NCBI RefSeq assembly: GCF_030462475.1
Contig: NZ_JASMRZ010000010.1
Span: 94,285 to 128,738 of the forward strand
Direction of reading: 5' to 3'
Source: Variovorax sp. CAN15
GTDB taxonomy: Bacteria; Pseudomonadota; Gammaproteobacteria; Burkholderiales; Burkholderiaceae_C
Length of the DNA: 34,454 bases
Part shown: piece by piece, positions 25,673-34,390 of the stretch
How the letters are laid out: every line of letters starts with the position of its first letter
Position numbering within the stretch: the stretch's first letter is position 1
Translations under genes and position numbers: made by a program
The notes under the pieces: generated by a model
The model's database searches: none
What the model saw: only the letters and a program-made list of their open reading frames with translations
What the model was told of the DNA's origin: nothing

Positions 25673-26983
25673 ATGAAAGCATCCGATACCAAGGCCACGC
25701 TGTCGTTCAGCAATGGCGGCGACAGCGTCGAACTGCCGATCTACAAGGGCACCGTCGGCCCCGACGTGATCGACATCCGCAAGCTGTATGCGCAGACCGG
25801 CATGTTCACGTACGACCCGGGCTTCATGTCGACCGCCGCCTGCCAGTCGGCCATCACGTACATCGATGGCGACAAGGGCGAGCTGCTGTACCGCGGCTAC
25901 CCCATCGAGCAGCTCGCGACCAACTGCGACTTCCTCGAGACCTGCCACCTGCTGCTGTACGGTGAACTGCCGGACACGGCCAAGAAGGCCAACTTCACCA
26001 AGCTCGTGACCAACCACACGATGGTCAACGAGCAGATGCAGTTCTTCCTGCGCGGCTTCCGCCGCGACGCGCACCCGATGGCCATCATGACCGGCCTGGT
26101 GGGCGCCCTGTCGGCCTTCTATCACGACAGCACGGACATCAACAATCCCGAGCACCGAGAGATCGCCGCGATCCGCCTGATCGCGAAGATGCCCACGCTC
26201 GTGGCCATGGCGTACAAGTACACGATCGGCCAGCCGTACATGTACCCGAAGAACGACCTGAGCTACGCCGGCAACTTCCTGCACATGATGTTCGCCACGC
26301 CGTGCGAGGAGTACAAGGTGAACCCGGTGCTCGAGCGCGCGCTCGACCGCATCTTCATCCTGCACGCGGACCACGAGCAGAACGCCTCGACCTCGACGGT
26401 GCGCCTGTGCGGCTCGTCGGGCACGAACCCCTTCGCGGCCATCGCGGCCGGCGTGGCCTGCCTGTGGGGCCCCGCCCACGGCGGCGCCAACGAAGCAGCA
26501 CTCAACATGCTGTACGACATCCAGAAGGAAGGCGGCGTCGAGAAGATCGGCGAGTTCATCAAGAAGGTCAAGGACAAGAACTCGAACGTCAAGCTGATGG
26601 GCTTCGGCCACCGCGTGTACAAGAACTACGACCCGCGCGCCAAGCTGATGCAGGAAACCTGCAACGAAGTGCTGACCGAGCTGGGCCTGGAAAACGACCC
26701 GCTGTTCAAGCTCGCCAAGGAACTGGAAAAGATCGCCCTGGAAGACGAGTACTTCGTGTCGCGCAAGCTCTACCCGAACGTCGACTTCTACTCGGGCATC
26801 GTGCAGCGCGCCATCGGCATTCCGGTGCCGCTGTTCACCGCGATCTTCGCGCTGGCCCGCACGGTCGGCTGGATCGCCCAGCTGAACGAAATGATCGGCG
26901 ACCCCGAGTACAAGATCGGCCGCCCGCGCCAGTTGTTCGAAGGCTCGCCCAAGCGCGACGTGAAGCCGATCTCGGCTCGCTGA
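25673..26983 (+). CDS. gltA: Citrate synthase (type II)
   Basis: Condenses oxaloacetate and acetyl-CoA, the entry step of the TCA cycle. The product has 436 residues with the N-terminal beta domain of the NADH-sensitive type ([20 protein letters not shown]). Catalytic-site segments are [15 protein letters not shown] (His), [15 protein letters not shown] (His and Arg) and [11 protein letters not shown] (Asp). The C-terminus [20 protein letters not shown] is canonical. It is the last gene of the sdh series and is followed by a strong terminator. Confidence 0.98.
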   Translation: MKASDTKATLSFSNGGDSVELPIYKGTVGPDVIDIRKLYAQTGMFTYDPGFMSTAACQSAITYIDGDKGELLYRGYPIEQLATNCDFLETCHLLLYGELPDTAKKANFTKLVTNHTMVNEQMQFFLRGFRRDAHPMAIMTGLVGALSAFYHDSTDINNPEHREIAAIRLIAKMPTLVAMAYKYTIGQPYMYPKNDLSYAGNFLHMMFATPCEEYKVNPVLERALDRIFILHADHEQNASTSTVRLCGSSGTNPFAAIAAGVACLWGPAHGGANEAALNMLYDIQKEGGVEKIGEFIKKVKDKNSNVKLMGFGHRVYKNYDPRAKLMQETCNEVLTELGLENDPLFKLAKELEKIALEDEYFVSRKLYPNVDFYSGIVQRAIGIPVPLFTAIFALARTVGWIAQLNEMIGDPEYKIGRPRQLFEGSPKRDVKPISAR

Positions 26984-27010
26984 TCGACTGGCTGATTGCC
27001 TCGCTCAATG

Positions 27011-27036
27011 AAAAAGCTGCCCTCGGGCAGCTTTTT
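27011..27036. terminator. Bidirectional intrinsic terminator
   Basis: AAAAAGCTGCC-CTCG-GGCAGCTTTTT is a perfect 11-bp stem with a 4-base loop and T-runs in both directions. It lies 27 bp after gltA and 37 bp after the stop of the convergent autotransporter, so it can serve both. Confidence 0.92.
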
Positions 27037-27072
27037 TCGTTGTGGCGTCAGGCCTTCCGCATCAGCGTCGGG

Positions 27073-30000
27073 TCACCACTTCACGCGCACGCCCACCGAG
27101 CCGTTGATGCCGCTCTTCACCTTGGCATCGCCACCCGACGACCACAGCTTGCCGACTTCGCCATACAGGCTCGTCGACCCGCCCAGCGCCAGCGTGAAGC
27201 CGCCCGCGAGCTCGGTGCTCGTGCCGCCGGTCGGCGCGGCGATGTCGGTGGTGGTCGCGCCATTCACGAAGCGCGCGACGTCCGCGCCGCTCGATGTCCG
27301 GTAGATGTTGAAGCGCCCGTACGGCTGCAGCGTGCCGAGCCCCGTGGCGATCTCGCCCTTGACCCGCACGCCCGCACGCGCGATCCAGCCGCTGTCGGCC
27401 TGCGGCTGCGCGATCGCGCCGACGATGGCGGAGTTGCTCAGGTCCATGTGCTGATGGATCAGCTGCAGCTGCGGCTCGATGCTCCAGCCGCTGCCGCCCA
27501 GCGCGAAGGCCTGCCCCACCTCGATGGAGCCCAGCAGGCTGTTGCCCTTGCCGCTCGTGCCCTGGCTCGCCAGCGGCTCGACCGTGTAGCGGTGGCGGCC
27601 CGACTGGACCACCACGTCGGCATAGAAACCGCTGTCATTGCTGTAGGTGCCGTACACGCCCAGGTACTGGCTGCGCAGGTCGTTGCGGCCCACGCCCAGG
27701 TTCTGGATGCCGCTGGCGAAGCCGCGCACGCTGGCGTCGCCGTCGAGCTGGCCGACGTAGATGCCGGCACGCCAGTCCGGCATGGCCAGCAGGTCGGTGC
27801 CGGCCTGGAAGCCGGTGAGGCGCCCCTTGCTGCCCGGGGCGACCGCGCCGCCCTGCTGGATGTCGATGTCGGCGGAGAGCACGCGGGCCCAGGCGCGGCG
27901 GTTCGAGGCACTCGGTGCGGCCGCGCCGCCCTTGACGTCGTCGTCGCCCACGCGCTTACGCAGGTCGCCCAGCATCGCGAGGTTGCCCTGGCGCAGTTGG
28001 CTCGGCAGCGCGCCATAGAGAGACGCTTCGGCGCGGTAGGTGACGACCGGCACGGGCGCGCCGATCGCTCCGATGGCGCTCGAGCGCAGGTACCAGTTCT
28101 CGCCCGCGCCGTTGGCGTCAGCCGCGTACAGGCGGTACTCATAGGCACCGGCATCGACGTGGCCGTTGGCCAGGCTGAAGGCGTCCTTGGTGGTCTGCGC
28201 GGTCGTGGTGGCGCCGTTCTGCGCCGTGACCACCTCGATGCCGCTGCCGCTGGTGAGCGCCCCCAGGCCGCCGAGGTTGGCGATCTGCACAGTGGTCTTG
28301 CCGCTGGCCGTGCCGCCCTCGATCACCAGGCGGTCCGAAGGTCCGGTGCCGTTGAGCGCGGTTCCCAGCCGGAGCACGCCGCCGTTGCCGACGTAGGCGC
28401 CCGTCACCGTCAGCGTGGTACCCGCTGTCGTGCCCGCGAGCGAGACGGTGCCGCTGTTGGCCAGCGAGGCCACTGTCTGGCTGAAGCCTGCAAGGTCCAG
28501 CGTAGCGCCCGAGGCCACGCTGTGGGCGGAGACCGCGCTGAAGGTATTGGCGGCGCCCGCCTTGAGCGTGCCCTGCGCGACGTTGGTGGCGCCGGTGTAG
28601 TTGTTGGCGCCCGAAAGCGTCAGCGTGCCCGTGCCCTGCTTCGTGATGAAGCCGCCGCCGCTGATCGCGCCACTCAGGGTCGCGTTGAAGGCGCCGGTGT
28701 CGATGACCGGATCGGTGCTGCCGGTGAGCTGGATCGCGTTGGCGATCGTCAGCCCGTCGGCGCTGAAGCCCAGGGTGGTGTCGTCGTCCATCGACAGCGT
28801 GCCGGTGCCCAGCGCCTGGCTGTTGCCGAGGTTCAGGCGCCCCTGGCGCAGCGCGGTGCCGCCGGTATAGGTGTTCGCGCCCGAAAGCGTGAGCGTGCCG
28901 GTGCCCACCTTCACCAGCGAGCCACCGGCGCCCGAAATCACGCCCGAGACTTCGGTGCTGGCGTTCAGCCCGCCCGTGGTCAGCGCCTTGGCGCCGAGGA
29001 TCACGTCGCCTGCACCTGAAAGCGAGCCGATGGAGATTCCCCCGGCGGTCAGCGAGCGGATGCGCAGGCGCCCGCCCGCGTTGTTGACCACCGTGGCCTG
29101 GCCGGCGCTCGCGCGGTCGAAGATGTCGATCAGGCCGCCGCTTTCGTTGACGAAGGTCGCCTGGCCCGCGCTGGCGTCGTCCAGCAGGTTGATCTGGCCG
29201 CCCGAGAAGTTGGTGATGCGCGCGCTGCCGGCCGTCGCGTTGGACCAGATGTTGGTCAGCCCGCCATGGTTCTCGATGACGGCGTTGCCCGCGGAGGCGT
29301 TGTCGCGAAACTCGGCCGCCGCGCCGTTGTTCATGACGAGACGGGCATTGCCTGCCGAGGCGGTGTCGCCGAAGCGGACGAAGCCGGCATTGCCGACTGC
29401 GCCGCGCTCGGCGGCGGTGATGGTCAGCCCGCTCGCGTCCGTGGCGCCGCTGAAGAGCAGCGAGGCATTGGCCGCCACCGAGACAGGGCCGCTGCCCAGC
29501 GCGCCTGTGGCGGCTGCATTGAGGCTGCCCGCCTCCACGGCCGTCCCGCCGACGTAGTTGTTGGCCGCACCGAGCACCAGCGTGCCGGCGCCGGTCTTGC
29601 GCAGGCTGCCCGGACCGGAGAGCGTGCCGTTGAGGGTCAGCGTGCGCACCAGGTCGACTTCGAAGGTCGTGCCGCCCGCCCCGAGGGTGATGGCGCGCGT
29701 GCCGGTGGTCGTGCCGGTGGAGCGCAACGTGCCGGCGTCGAGCGTGAGCCTGCCGGAGGAATTGCCGAGCGCGCTGTCGTCGGCAATGGCGAGCGTGCCG
29801 CCAAGCACCGTCCATGGCGTCAGTTCGGTGGTGGTGCCGGTCAGCGTCCAGGTGTTGGCGCCGATCTTCTCGTAGCGCTCGAAGCCGCGGTAGGTCGCTG
29901 CGCCGAGCGAGGTGGTGCCGTCGGTCGCCGCGCCCGCCAGGCGCAGCACGTTGCCGGTGCCGAATGCCGACAGGGTCCCGTCGATCACCGAACCGTTCTG

Positions 30001-31053
30001 CAGCTCGACCGAGTTGTCGCTGCCGGTGACGCGCACCGCGTCGCCGCGCGTGACGCCGTCACCGCCCATGCCACCTGTCAGGGTGCCGCTGTTGACGATG
30101 CTGTTCGCATTGCCGCGGATGCGCAGGCCTGCGCCTCCGATGCCGTTGGCGGCGCTGCTTCCGCCGGCACCGCCCGCGCCTCCCACCAGTGCCCCGGTAT
30201 TGAGCATCGAGTTGCCGCTGGACTCCAGCGCCAGCCCGGCGCCGCCCTCGCCGCCGCCGCCCACCATGCCGCCGATGGTCGCCACGCCGCCATTCCCGCC
30301 GCTCCCGCCAATGGCCGTGCCGGTGTTGGTGACGGTGGCGCTGCCGCCTTGCAGCACGATGCCGTCTCCGCCGCCGCCGCCACCGCCGGCCCATTGGCCG
30401 ATACCGCCGTTGCCGCCATTACCGCCGACGATGGCCAGGCCCGAGTTATTGACTACCACCGCATTGGCGGCGACACCCTGAAGGCCCGCGCCGCCACCAC
30501 CGCCGCCGCCGGCCAGTCGCCCGCTTCCACCATCGCCGCCACCGCCCCCCACGAGCGTGGTTGCGCCCATCACTGTGATGGAGGTGCCGGAGGTGTACAC
30601 GGCGGCGCCACCGCCACCGCCGCCGCCCGCGCCATAGGTCGGATCAGGGTCGGGGATGCCGCCGCTTCCCGGCGATCCTCCGACGGAGGCAGTAACGCCG
30701 GCCGCGCCCACCGCCCCTCCGATTCCGCCGGCACCAGCCGCTCCGTTGCCGCCGGCTCCGCCACTGCCCCCCGATGGAGACGATCCGTTGCTGGTGGGGT
30801 ACATGCCGATGTTGCCGCCGCCGCCGCCAGTGCCATTTCCAGCACCGCCCCGCCCGCCAGTACCCCCGCCCGCGACGAATGCAGTACCACCACTGGCCTG
30901 CGCCCAGGCGCCCGCCGGCAGGCCAGCCAGGGCCAGCAGGCACACGGCCGCGGTGACCGAAGAAGCTTGCCGCCCGCGCCGATGCGACACCTCCGAAACG
31001 GCCACCCAGGCTCCCAGTGCAGCGTTCCATACGCTGCGATAAATCGTGTTCAT
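27073..31053 (-). CDS. Classical (type Va) autotransporter with glycine-rich passenger
   Basis: The product has 1326 residues. ESPR signal extension MNTIYRSVWNAALGAWVAVS, with cleavage probably after GAWA (residue 51). The first third of the passenger is very glycine-rich (GGAGGNG / GGGGGGG blocks), alternating with short strands of the type VVNNSGLAIVGG, so probably a beta-helix with Gly-rich loops. Then come repeats of the form ASAGNA..I.N.GG and several autotransporter-associated beta-strand repeats (KVGTGTLTLSGANTYTGGTA; KQGTGTLTLSGANNYTGATN). The pertactin-like junction YEYRLYAADANGAGENWYLR precedes the C-terminal 12-strand beta-barrel (about 1060-1326), which ends GVRVKW with the expected terminal aromatic. 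GAGG lies just upstream of the ATG. No protease or lipase catalytic motif is visible, so adhesin or aggregation is the likely role. It sits between gltA and the LysR-leuC pair. Confidence 0.93.
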   Translation of the reverse strand: MNTIYRSVWNAALGAWVAVSEVSHRRGRQASSVTAAVCLLALAGLPAGAWAQASGGTAFVAGGGTGGRGGAGNGTGGGGGNIGMYPTSNGSSPSGGSGGAGGNGAAGAGGIGGAVGAAGVTASVGGSPGSGGIPDPDPTYGAGGGGGGGAAVYTSGTSITVMGATTLVGGGGGDGGSGRLAGGGGGGGAGLQGVAANAVVVNNSGLAIVGGNGGNGGIGQWAGGGGGGGDGIVLQGGSATVTNTGTAIGGSGGNGGVATIGGMVGGGGEGGAGLALESSGNSMLNTGALVGGAGGAGGSSAANGIGGAGLRIRGNANSIVNSGTLTGGMGGDGVTRGDAVRVTGSDNSVELQNGSVIDGTLSAFGTGNVLRLAGAATDGTTSLGAATYRGFERYEKIGANTWTLTGTTTELTPWTVLGGTLAIADDSALGNSSGRLTLDAGTLRSTGTTTGTRAITLGAGGTTFEVDLVRTLTLNGTLSGPGSLRKTGAGTLVLGAANNYVGGTAVEAGSLNAAATGALGSGPVSVAANASLLFSGATDASGLTITAAERGAVGNAGFVRFGDTASAGNARLVMNNGAAAEFRDNASAGNAVIENHGGLTNIWSNATAGSARITNFSGGQINLLDDASAGQATFVNESGGLIDIFDRASAGQATVVNNAGGRLRIRSLTAGGISIGSLSGAGDVILGAKALTTGGLNASTEVSGVISGAGGSLVKVGTGTLTLSGANTYTGGTALRQGRLNLGNSQALGTGTLSMDDDTTLGFSADGLTIANAIQLTGSTDPVIDTGAFNATLSGAISGGGFITKQGTGTLTLSGANNYTGATNVAQGTLKAGAANTFSAVSAHSVASGATLDLAGFSQTVASLANSGTVSLAGTTAGTTLTVTGAYVGNGGVLRLGTALNGTGPSDRLVIEGGTASGKTTVQIANLGGLGALTSGSGIEVVTAQNGATTTAQTTKDAFSLANGHVDAGAYEYRLYAADANGAGENWYLRSSAIGAIGAPVPVVTYRAEASLYGALPSQLRQGNLAMLGDLRKRVGDDDVKGGAAAPSASNRRAWARVLSADIDIQQGGAVAPGSKGRLTGFQAGTDLLAMPDWRAGIYVGQLDGDASVRGFASGIQNLGVGRNDLRSQYLGVYGTYSNDSGFYADVVVQSGRHRYTVEPLASQGTSGKGNSLLGSIEVGQAFALGGSGWSIEPQLQLIHQHMDLSNSAIVGAIAQPQADSGWIARAGVRVKGEIATGLGTLQPYGRFNIYRTSSGADVARFVNGATTTDIAAPTGGTSTELAGGFTLALGGSTSLYGEVGKLWSSGGDAKVKSGINGSVGVRVKW

Positions 31054-31337
31054 GCCCCCGCCTCAGTAATGAATTGCAACCAAATAGGCCGAAATGTAAC
31101 CAAATATCCAAAAGCGGGGCGAGGGTATCGTTTTCGTCGGCGCGCAGAAATCACCGGAACAGGTGATAGCCAAATCACTGACACGGCAACGTTGCAGGTC
31201 GATGCCGAGGTGTCCATCCCGGTCCACGCGTTGCCCGTCGCCACTTGGCACCAAGGCCATCTCGCATCACGATGCCTGGCACATAAAAACAGGGAGAAAA
31301 TGGCTTCCTCATCGCCAAATGCGATGCCCGCAACCCC
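31054..31337. promoter_or_regulatory. Divergent intergenic region, autotransporter / LysR
   Basis: These 284 bp hold a direct repeat AACCAAATA at 31078-31086 and 31098-31106 (20-bp period) just before the autotransporter. They also hold three alternating half-sites ATCACC-N6-GGTGAT-N6-ATCACT at 31150-31179, and a perfect palindrome GCAACGTTGC at 31186-31195. They probably contain both promoters, but hexamers could not be fixed. Confidence 0.55.
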
Positions 31338-32282
31338 ATGAGCACGTCAGAACGCAACTTCGCCCGCCGCATCGACCTCACGTCGCTGCAGCTGTTCGTC
31401 GCCGTGTGCGAGCTGGGCAGCATCGGGCGCGCGGCGGAGCGCGAGTTCATCGCGGCCTCGGCCATCAGCAAGCGGCTGTCAGACCTCGAGGCCACGCTCG
31501 GCACCACCCTGCTCTACCGCCATGCGCGCGGCGTCGACCTCACGCCCGCCGGCGAAAGCCTGCTGCACCACGCGCGCTCGGTGCTCTACAGCCTGGAGAA
31601 GATGCAGGGCGAGCTCAGCGAATACGCCGACGGAGTGCGCGGCCATGTGCGGGTGCACGCCAACATCTCGGCGATCGTGCAGTTCCTTCCGGAAGACCTG
31701 GGCGTGTTCACTCGCGCCCACGAGGCCATCAAGATCGACCTCGAAGAGCACCTCAGCAGCGAGGTGATCCGCGCGGTGCAGGAAGGCGCGGCCGACCTCG
31801 GCGTGTGCCACGTGGCCGGCGGCGCGGGCGAGCTTCAGAGCCTGCCGTACCGGCATGACCGGTTGGCGCTGATCGTGCCCACGGAGCATGCGCTGGCGGC
31901 CGAGGGCAGCATCGACTTCGTCGATTCGCTCGACTTCGACCACGTCGGCCTGCACACCAACAGCTCGATCTACGTCGCGATGCACGAGGCCGCGCTCGAC
32001 GCCGGCCGCAGCATCAAGCTGCGCATCCACGTGACGGGCCTCGACGCCATGTGCCGGATGATCGAGAACGGCCTGGGCATCGGCGTGATGCCGCAGCGGG
32101 CCTTCGAGCTCATGCGCAACGGCATCGGCCACGGCCTCGTGAGCATCCCGCTCGACGACGCCTGGGCCGCGCGCGAGATCAGGCTGGTGGCACGAGATTT
32201 CTCCACCCTGCCCGTGGCGGCGCGCTCGCTGGTGAATCACCTGCACGCGGCCGCGGATGCCGGCGAGCAACTCGCTGCCTAG
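31338..32282 (+). CDS. LysR-family transcriptional regulator
   Basis: The product has 314 residues. The N-terminal helix-turn-helix (about 14-72) has DLTSLQLFVAVCELGSIGRA, AASAISKRLSDLEATLGTTL and LYRHARGVDLTPAGE. The periplasmic-binding-like effector domain has GHVRVHANISAIVQFLPEDL near residue 95, GAADLGVCHVAG and ENGLGIGVMPQRAFEL. It lies 51 bp before leuC on the same strand. By synteny with other Comamonadaceae it belongs to the gltA-LysR-leuC order, and the autotransporter is the extra element. The effector is unknown; its position suggests control of leucine genes or a general organic-acid signal. Confidence 0.93.
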   Translation: MSTSERNFARRIDLTSLQLFVAVCELGSIGRAAEREFIAASAISKRLSDLEATLGTTLLYRHARGVDLTPAGESLLHHARSVLYSLEKMQGELSEYADGVRGHVRVHANISAIVQFLPEDLGVFTRAHEAIKIDLEEHLSSEVIRAVQEGAADLGVCHVAGGAGELQSLPYRHDRLALIVPTEHALAAEGSIDFVDSLDFDHVGLHTNSSIYVAMHEAALDAGRSIKLRIHVTGLDAMCRMIENGLGIGVMPQRAFELMRNGIGHGLVSIPLDDAWAAREIRLVARDFSTLPVAARSLVNHLHAAADAGEQLAA

Positions 32283-32333
32283 GCCGCGACAACAGACAAT
32301 TCCATTTCCCCACGAAAGACAGAAGAGACCGAC

Positions 32334-32962
32334 ATGGCACGCACGCTCTACGACAAGATCTGGGACGAACACGTCGTCCATACCGAGGAAGACGGCACCG
32401 CGATCCTCTACATCGACCGCCACCTGGTGCATGAAGTGACCAGCCCCCAGGCCTTCGAAGGCCTGCGCGAAGCGGGCCGCAAGCTGTGGCGCATCAGTTC
32501 GGTGGTGGCCACCGCCGACCACAACACGCCCACCACGGGCTGGGAGCGCGGCTACGAAGGCATTGCCGATCCGACCAGCAAGGAACAGGTCACCACGCTC
32601 GACCACAACATCGCCGAGTTCGGCGCGGCCGCGTTCTTCCCCTTCCTGAGCAAGCGCCAGGGCATCGTGCACGTGATCGGCCCCGAGTCGGGCGCGACGC
32701 TGCCGGGCATGACTGTCGTCTGCGGCGACTCGCACACCTCCACGCACGGCGCCTTCGGCGCGCTGGCGCACGGCATCGGCACCAGCGAGGTCGAGCACGT
32801 CATGGCCACGCAGACGCTGCTGGGCAAGAAGGCCAAGAACATGCTTGTGAAGGTCGATGGCAAGCTGCCGCTCGGCTGTACCGCCAAGGACATCGTGCTG
32901 GCCATCATCGGCAAGATCGGCACGGCGGGCGGTACGGGCTACACCATCGAATTCGCGGGCTC
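32334..32962 (+). pseudogene. leuC: 5' fragment of leuC (3-isopropylmalate dehydratase large subunit), truncated
   Basis: The first about 209 codons are normal Leu[73 protein letters not shown] and [12 protein letters not shown]. The family normally continues with A-I-R-x-L-S-M-E-G-R-M-T-V-C-N and about 260 more residues carrying cluster cysteines. Here the sequence switches after GGCTC to an unrelated gene. The frame continues out of phase to 33170, giving a 278-residue chimera that lacks the C-terminal cluster ligands and cannot be active. leuD and leuB, usually downstream, are absent. Confidence 0.9.
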
Positions 32963-33201
32963 TTCGCAACGGCCATGGCGCGACCACGGCCGCGGCATTC
33001 TCCGCACGCGCGCGGCCGGGCCTGGGAGTGTCGATTCCTGTGAGTTGGGACGACCTTCCCAAGCTGAAGAGCGGCGCACAGTGGACCGTGCGCACCGCGC
33101 GCGAGCACCTGTCTTTCCAAACGTCAGACCCGTGGGCCGGGTATTGGAAGACGCGCCAGCCGCTGGCTGAGGCAATGAAGCTGTTGGGGTACAAGCGGTG
33201 A
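32963..33201 (+). pseudogene. ligD: 3' fragment of ligD (polymerase domain end)
   Basis: A frame different from leuC gives about 79 residues: [70 protein letters not shown] and LLGYKR, ending in TGA. This is the C-terminus of the polymerase/primase domain of LigD, the multi-domain ligase of bacterial non-homologous end joining; this domain is C-terminal in the Pseudomonas/Burkholderia arrangement. No start codon or upstream domain is present. The point of fusion lies between 32961 and 32965. Confidence 0.88.
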
Positions 33202-33374
33202 CAGGCATCCGACTGCCAGGAGAGCGCGCTATGCCAATGGACAGCCTTGGAGTTCGCCAGCGTTTGCGGCGGAAGGCCGAGCGTCCCTGCGCACTTTCAC
33301 GCTGGAAGGCACGGTAGCGCGCCTTGGTCCGATTTTTCACATAGCCCGAACGGGCAATTCAAGGATTTTTTGCC

Positions 33375-33566
33375 ATGCCCGAAGCTGATTCAAGCATTCC
33401 CCTTCCCGCCGCACCCGAGTCAAACCGAGCGGTCCTGCAGGCACTCGCAGAGCGAGTGGGCCTCCTCGTGCCTGGAGCATCGCTCTCGCATCAACAGATC
33501 GCCTTCGCCGAAGGCGTTGTCGACTTGATGAAGCAAGGTCGTATCGGCGGGGGCCAGCCCACATGA
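33375..33566 (+). CDS. Small hypothetical protein
   Basis: The product has 63 residues, starting MPEADSSIPLPAAPE, with a helical C-terminal half (FAEGVVDLMKQGRIGGG). I do not recognise a family. No signal peptide or membrane segment is seen. Its TGA overlaps the ATG of the next ORF (ATGA), which supports both as real, co-translated genes. The 173 bp before it, after ligD, hold only a short ORF beginning at 33231 that shows nothing recognisable. Confidence 0.5.
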   Translation: MPEADSSIPLPAAPESNRAVLQALAERVGLLVPGASLSHQQIAFAEGVVDLMKQGRIGGGQPT

Positions 33567-33808
33567 AACTGTCTCACCTCGCGCTCACGGTCATTGAAGA
33601 TCCCGACCACAGCGACCAATACCACTGGCTACTGCTCGAAGCCACTGGCCACGAGGTCGACCAGCTTAGAGAATTCGCGGCCTCTGAGGAAGGCTATGCC
33701 ACGGCACAAGCAGCCTTCGATGCCGGCGCACTGCGATGGCGAGCGGCAATGTCGAATGAGGATGAGGACGCCGATCCGGTTGGTGACGGTGGTATCGAGC
33801 TCGAGTGA
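33563..33808 (+). CDS. Small acidic hypothetical protein
   Basis: The product has 81 residues and an acidic C-terminus (EDEDADPVGDGGIELE). The N-terminal part, MKLSHLALTVIEDPDHSDQY followed by HWLLLEATG, looks like a two-strand beta hairpin, followed by helices (DQLREFAASEEGYATAQAAF). The function is unknown. It is coupled to the 63-residue ORF by ATGA and followed by a terminator-like hairpin. Confidence 0.55.
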   Translation: MKLSHLALTVIEDPDHSDQYHWLLLEATGHEVDQLREFAASEEGYATAQAAFDAGALRWRAAMSNEDEDADPVGDGGIELE

Positions 33809-33835
33809 GTGAACTTCGGGGAAGGGTCAAGAAAA

Positions 33836-33857
33836 GGCCCAGCACGCAGGCTGGGCC
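33836..33857. terminator. Hairpin after the small ORF pair
   Basis: GGCCCAGC-ACGCAG-GCTGGGCC is a perfect 8-bp stem. The minus-strand side is followed by TTTTCTT and the plus side by CAACCCTTT, so it may stop transcription in either direction. Confidence 0.6.
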
Positions 33858-34015
33858 CAACCCTTTCAATTCACCATCCGGGAAAGGGGTTGATCGAAGT
33901 TTTGCGCGACCAGCTGCCACGGACCCTACGCGCGCACGTCACCACCCATGTCGGATGACTGCGCGCTGATGCGTGCTCCTACAAAGGCTCCTGTACTGAG
34001 CCCTATGTTCCGTGG

Positions 34016-34390
34016 ATGGTCCTGCACGCCCTCCTCGTCGAAGACAACCGCCTGATCCGCGAAAACCTGATTCCTACGCTTGAAGCGCTGTCGCAGGCTC
34101 GCATAGAGGGCGTGGCTGAAACGGAAGCGGAGGCAATCGCTTGGCTCGAGTCGCACGATGGGTGGGACGTCGCCGTCGTAGACCTTTTCTTGCGCGAAGG
34201 CTCAGGCCTGAACGTCATCGCCTGGTGCAGCACTAGGAAACCCAATCAGCGCGTTGTCATCTTCTCAAATTACGCCACGGAGGAGGTCCGGCGCCGCGCT
34301 CTGATGCTGGGCGCTGACGCCGTGTTCGACAAGTCCACTGATGTAGACAGCCTCCTGGATTTCCTGGAGCGACTTTCCCCTCCCAGCTAG
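34016..34390 (+). CDS. Stand-alone response-regulator receiver domain
   Basis: The product has 124 residues, the length of one CheY-like domain with no output domain. Acidic pair in ALLVEDNRLIREN (E9, D10), phospho-acceptor Asp in WDVAVVDLFLREGSG, Ser in VVIFSNYATEEVRRRAL, and the conserved Lys in GADAVFDKSTD. It probably relays a signal from a sensor kinase encoded elsewhere. No kinase gene is in the window. A 207-bp gap with the hairpin at 33836-33857 separates it from the small ORF pair. Confidence 0.85.
   Translation: MVLHALLVEDNRLIRENLIPTLEALSQARIEGVAETEAEAIAWLESHDGWDVAVVDLFLREGSGLNVIAWCSTRKPNQRVVIFSNYATEEVRRRALMLGADAVFDKSTDVDSLLDFLERLSPPS

Noticed and set aside
29266..31341. A 691-codon plus-strand ORF opposite the type Va autotransporter.
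   Set aside because: Antisense of Gly-rich and repeat coding sequence; low-complexity composition with no domain.
32940..33000. Insertion sequence end or attachment site at the leuC-ligD junction.
   Set aside because: No terminal inverted repeats, target duplication, integrase or tRNA could be seen next to the junction.
32857..33201. A free-standing 114-codon gene starting at 32857.
   Set aside because: Its first part is an out-of-frame reading of leuC. Only the part after about 32963 is ligD.
33666..33920. Minus-strand 84-codon ORF.
   Set aside because: Antisense to the small acidic ORF, which has the better start overlap; it crosses the hairpin and has no recognisable feature.
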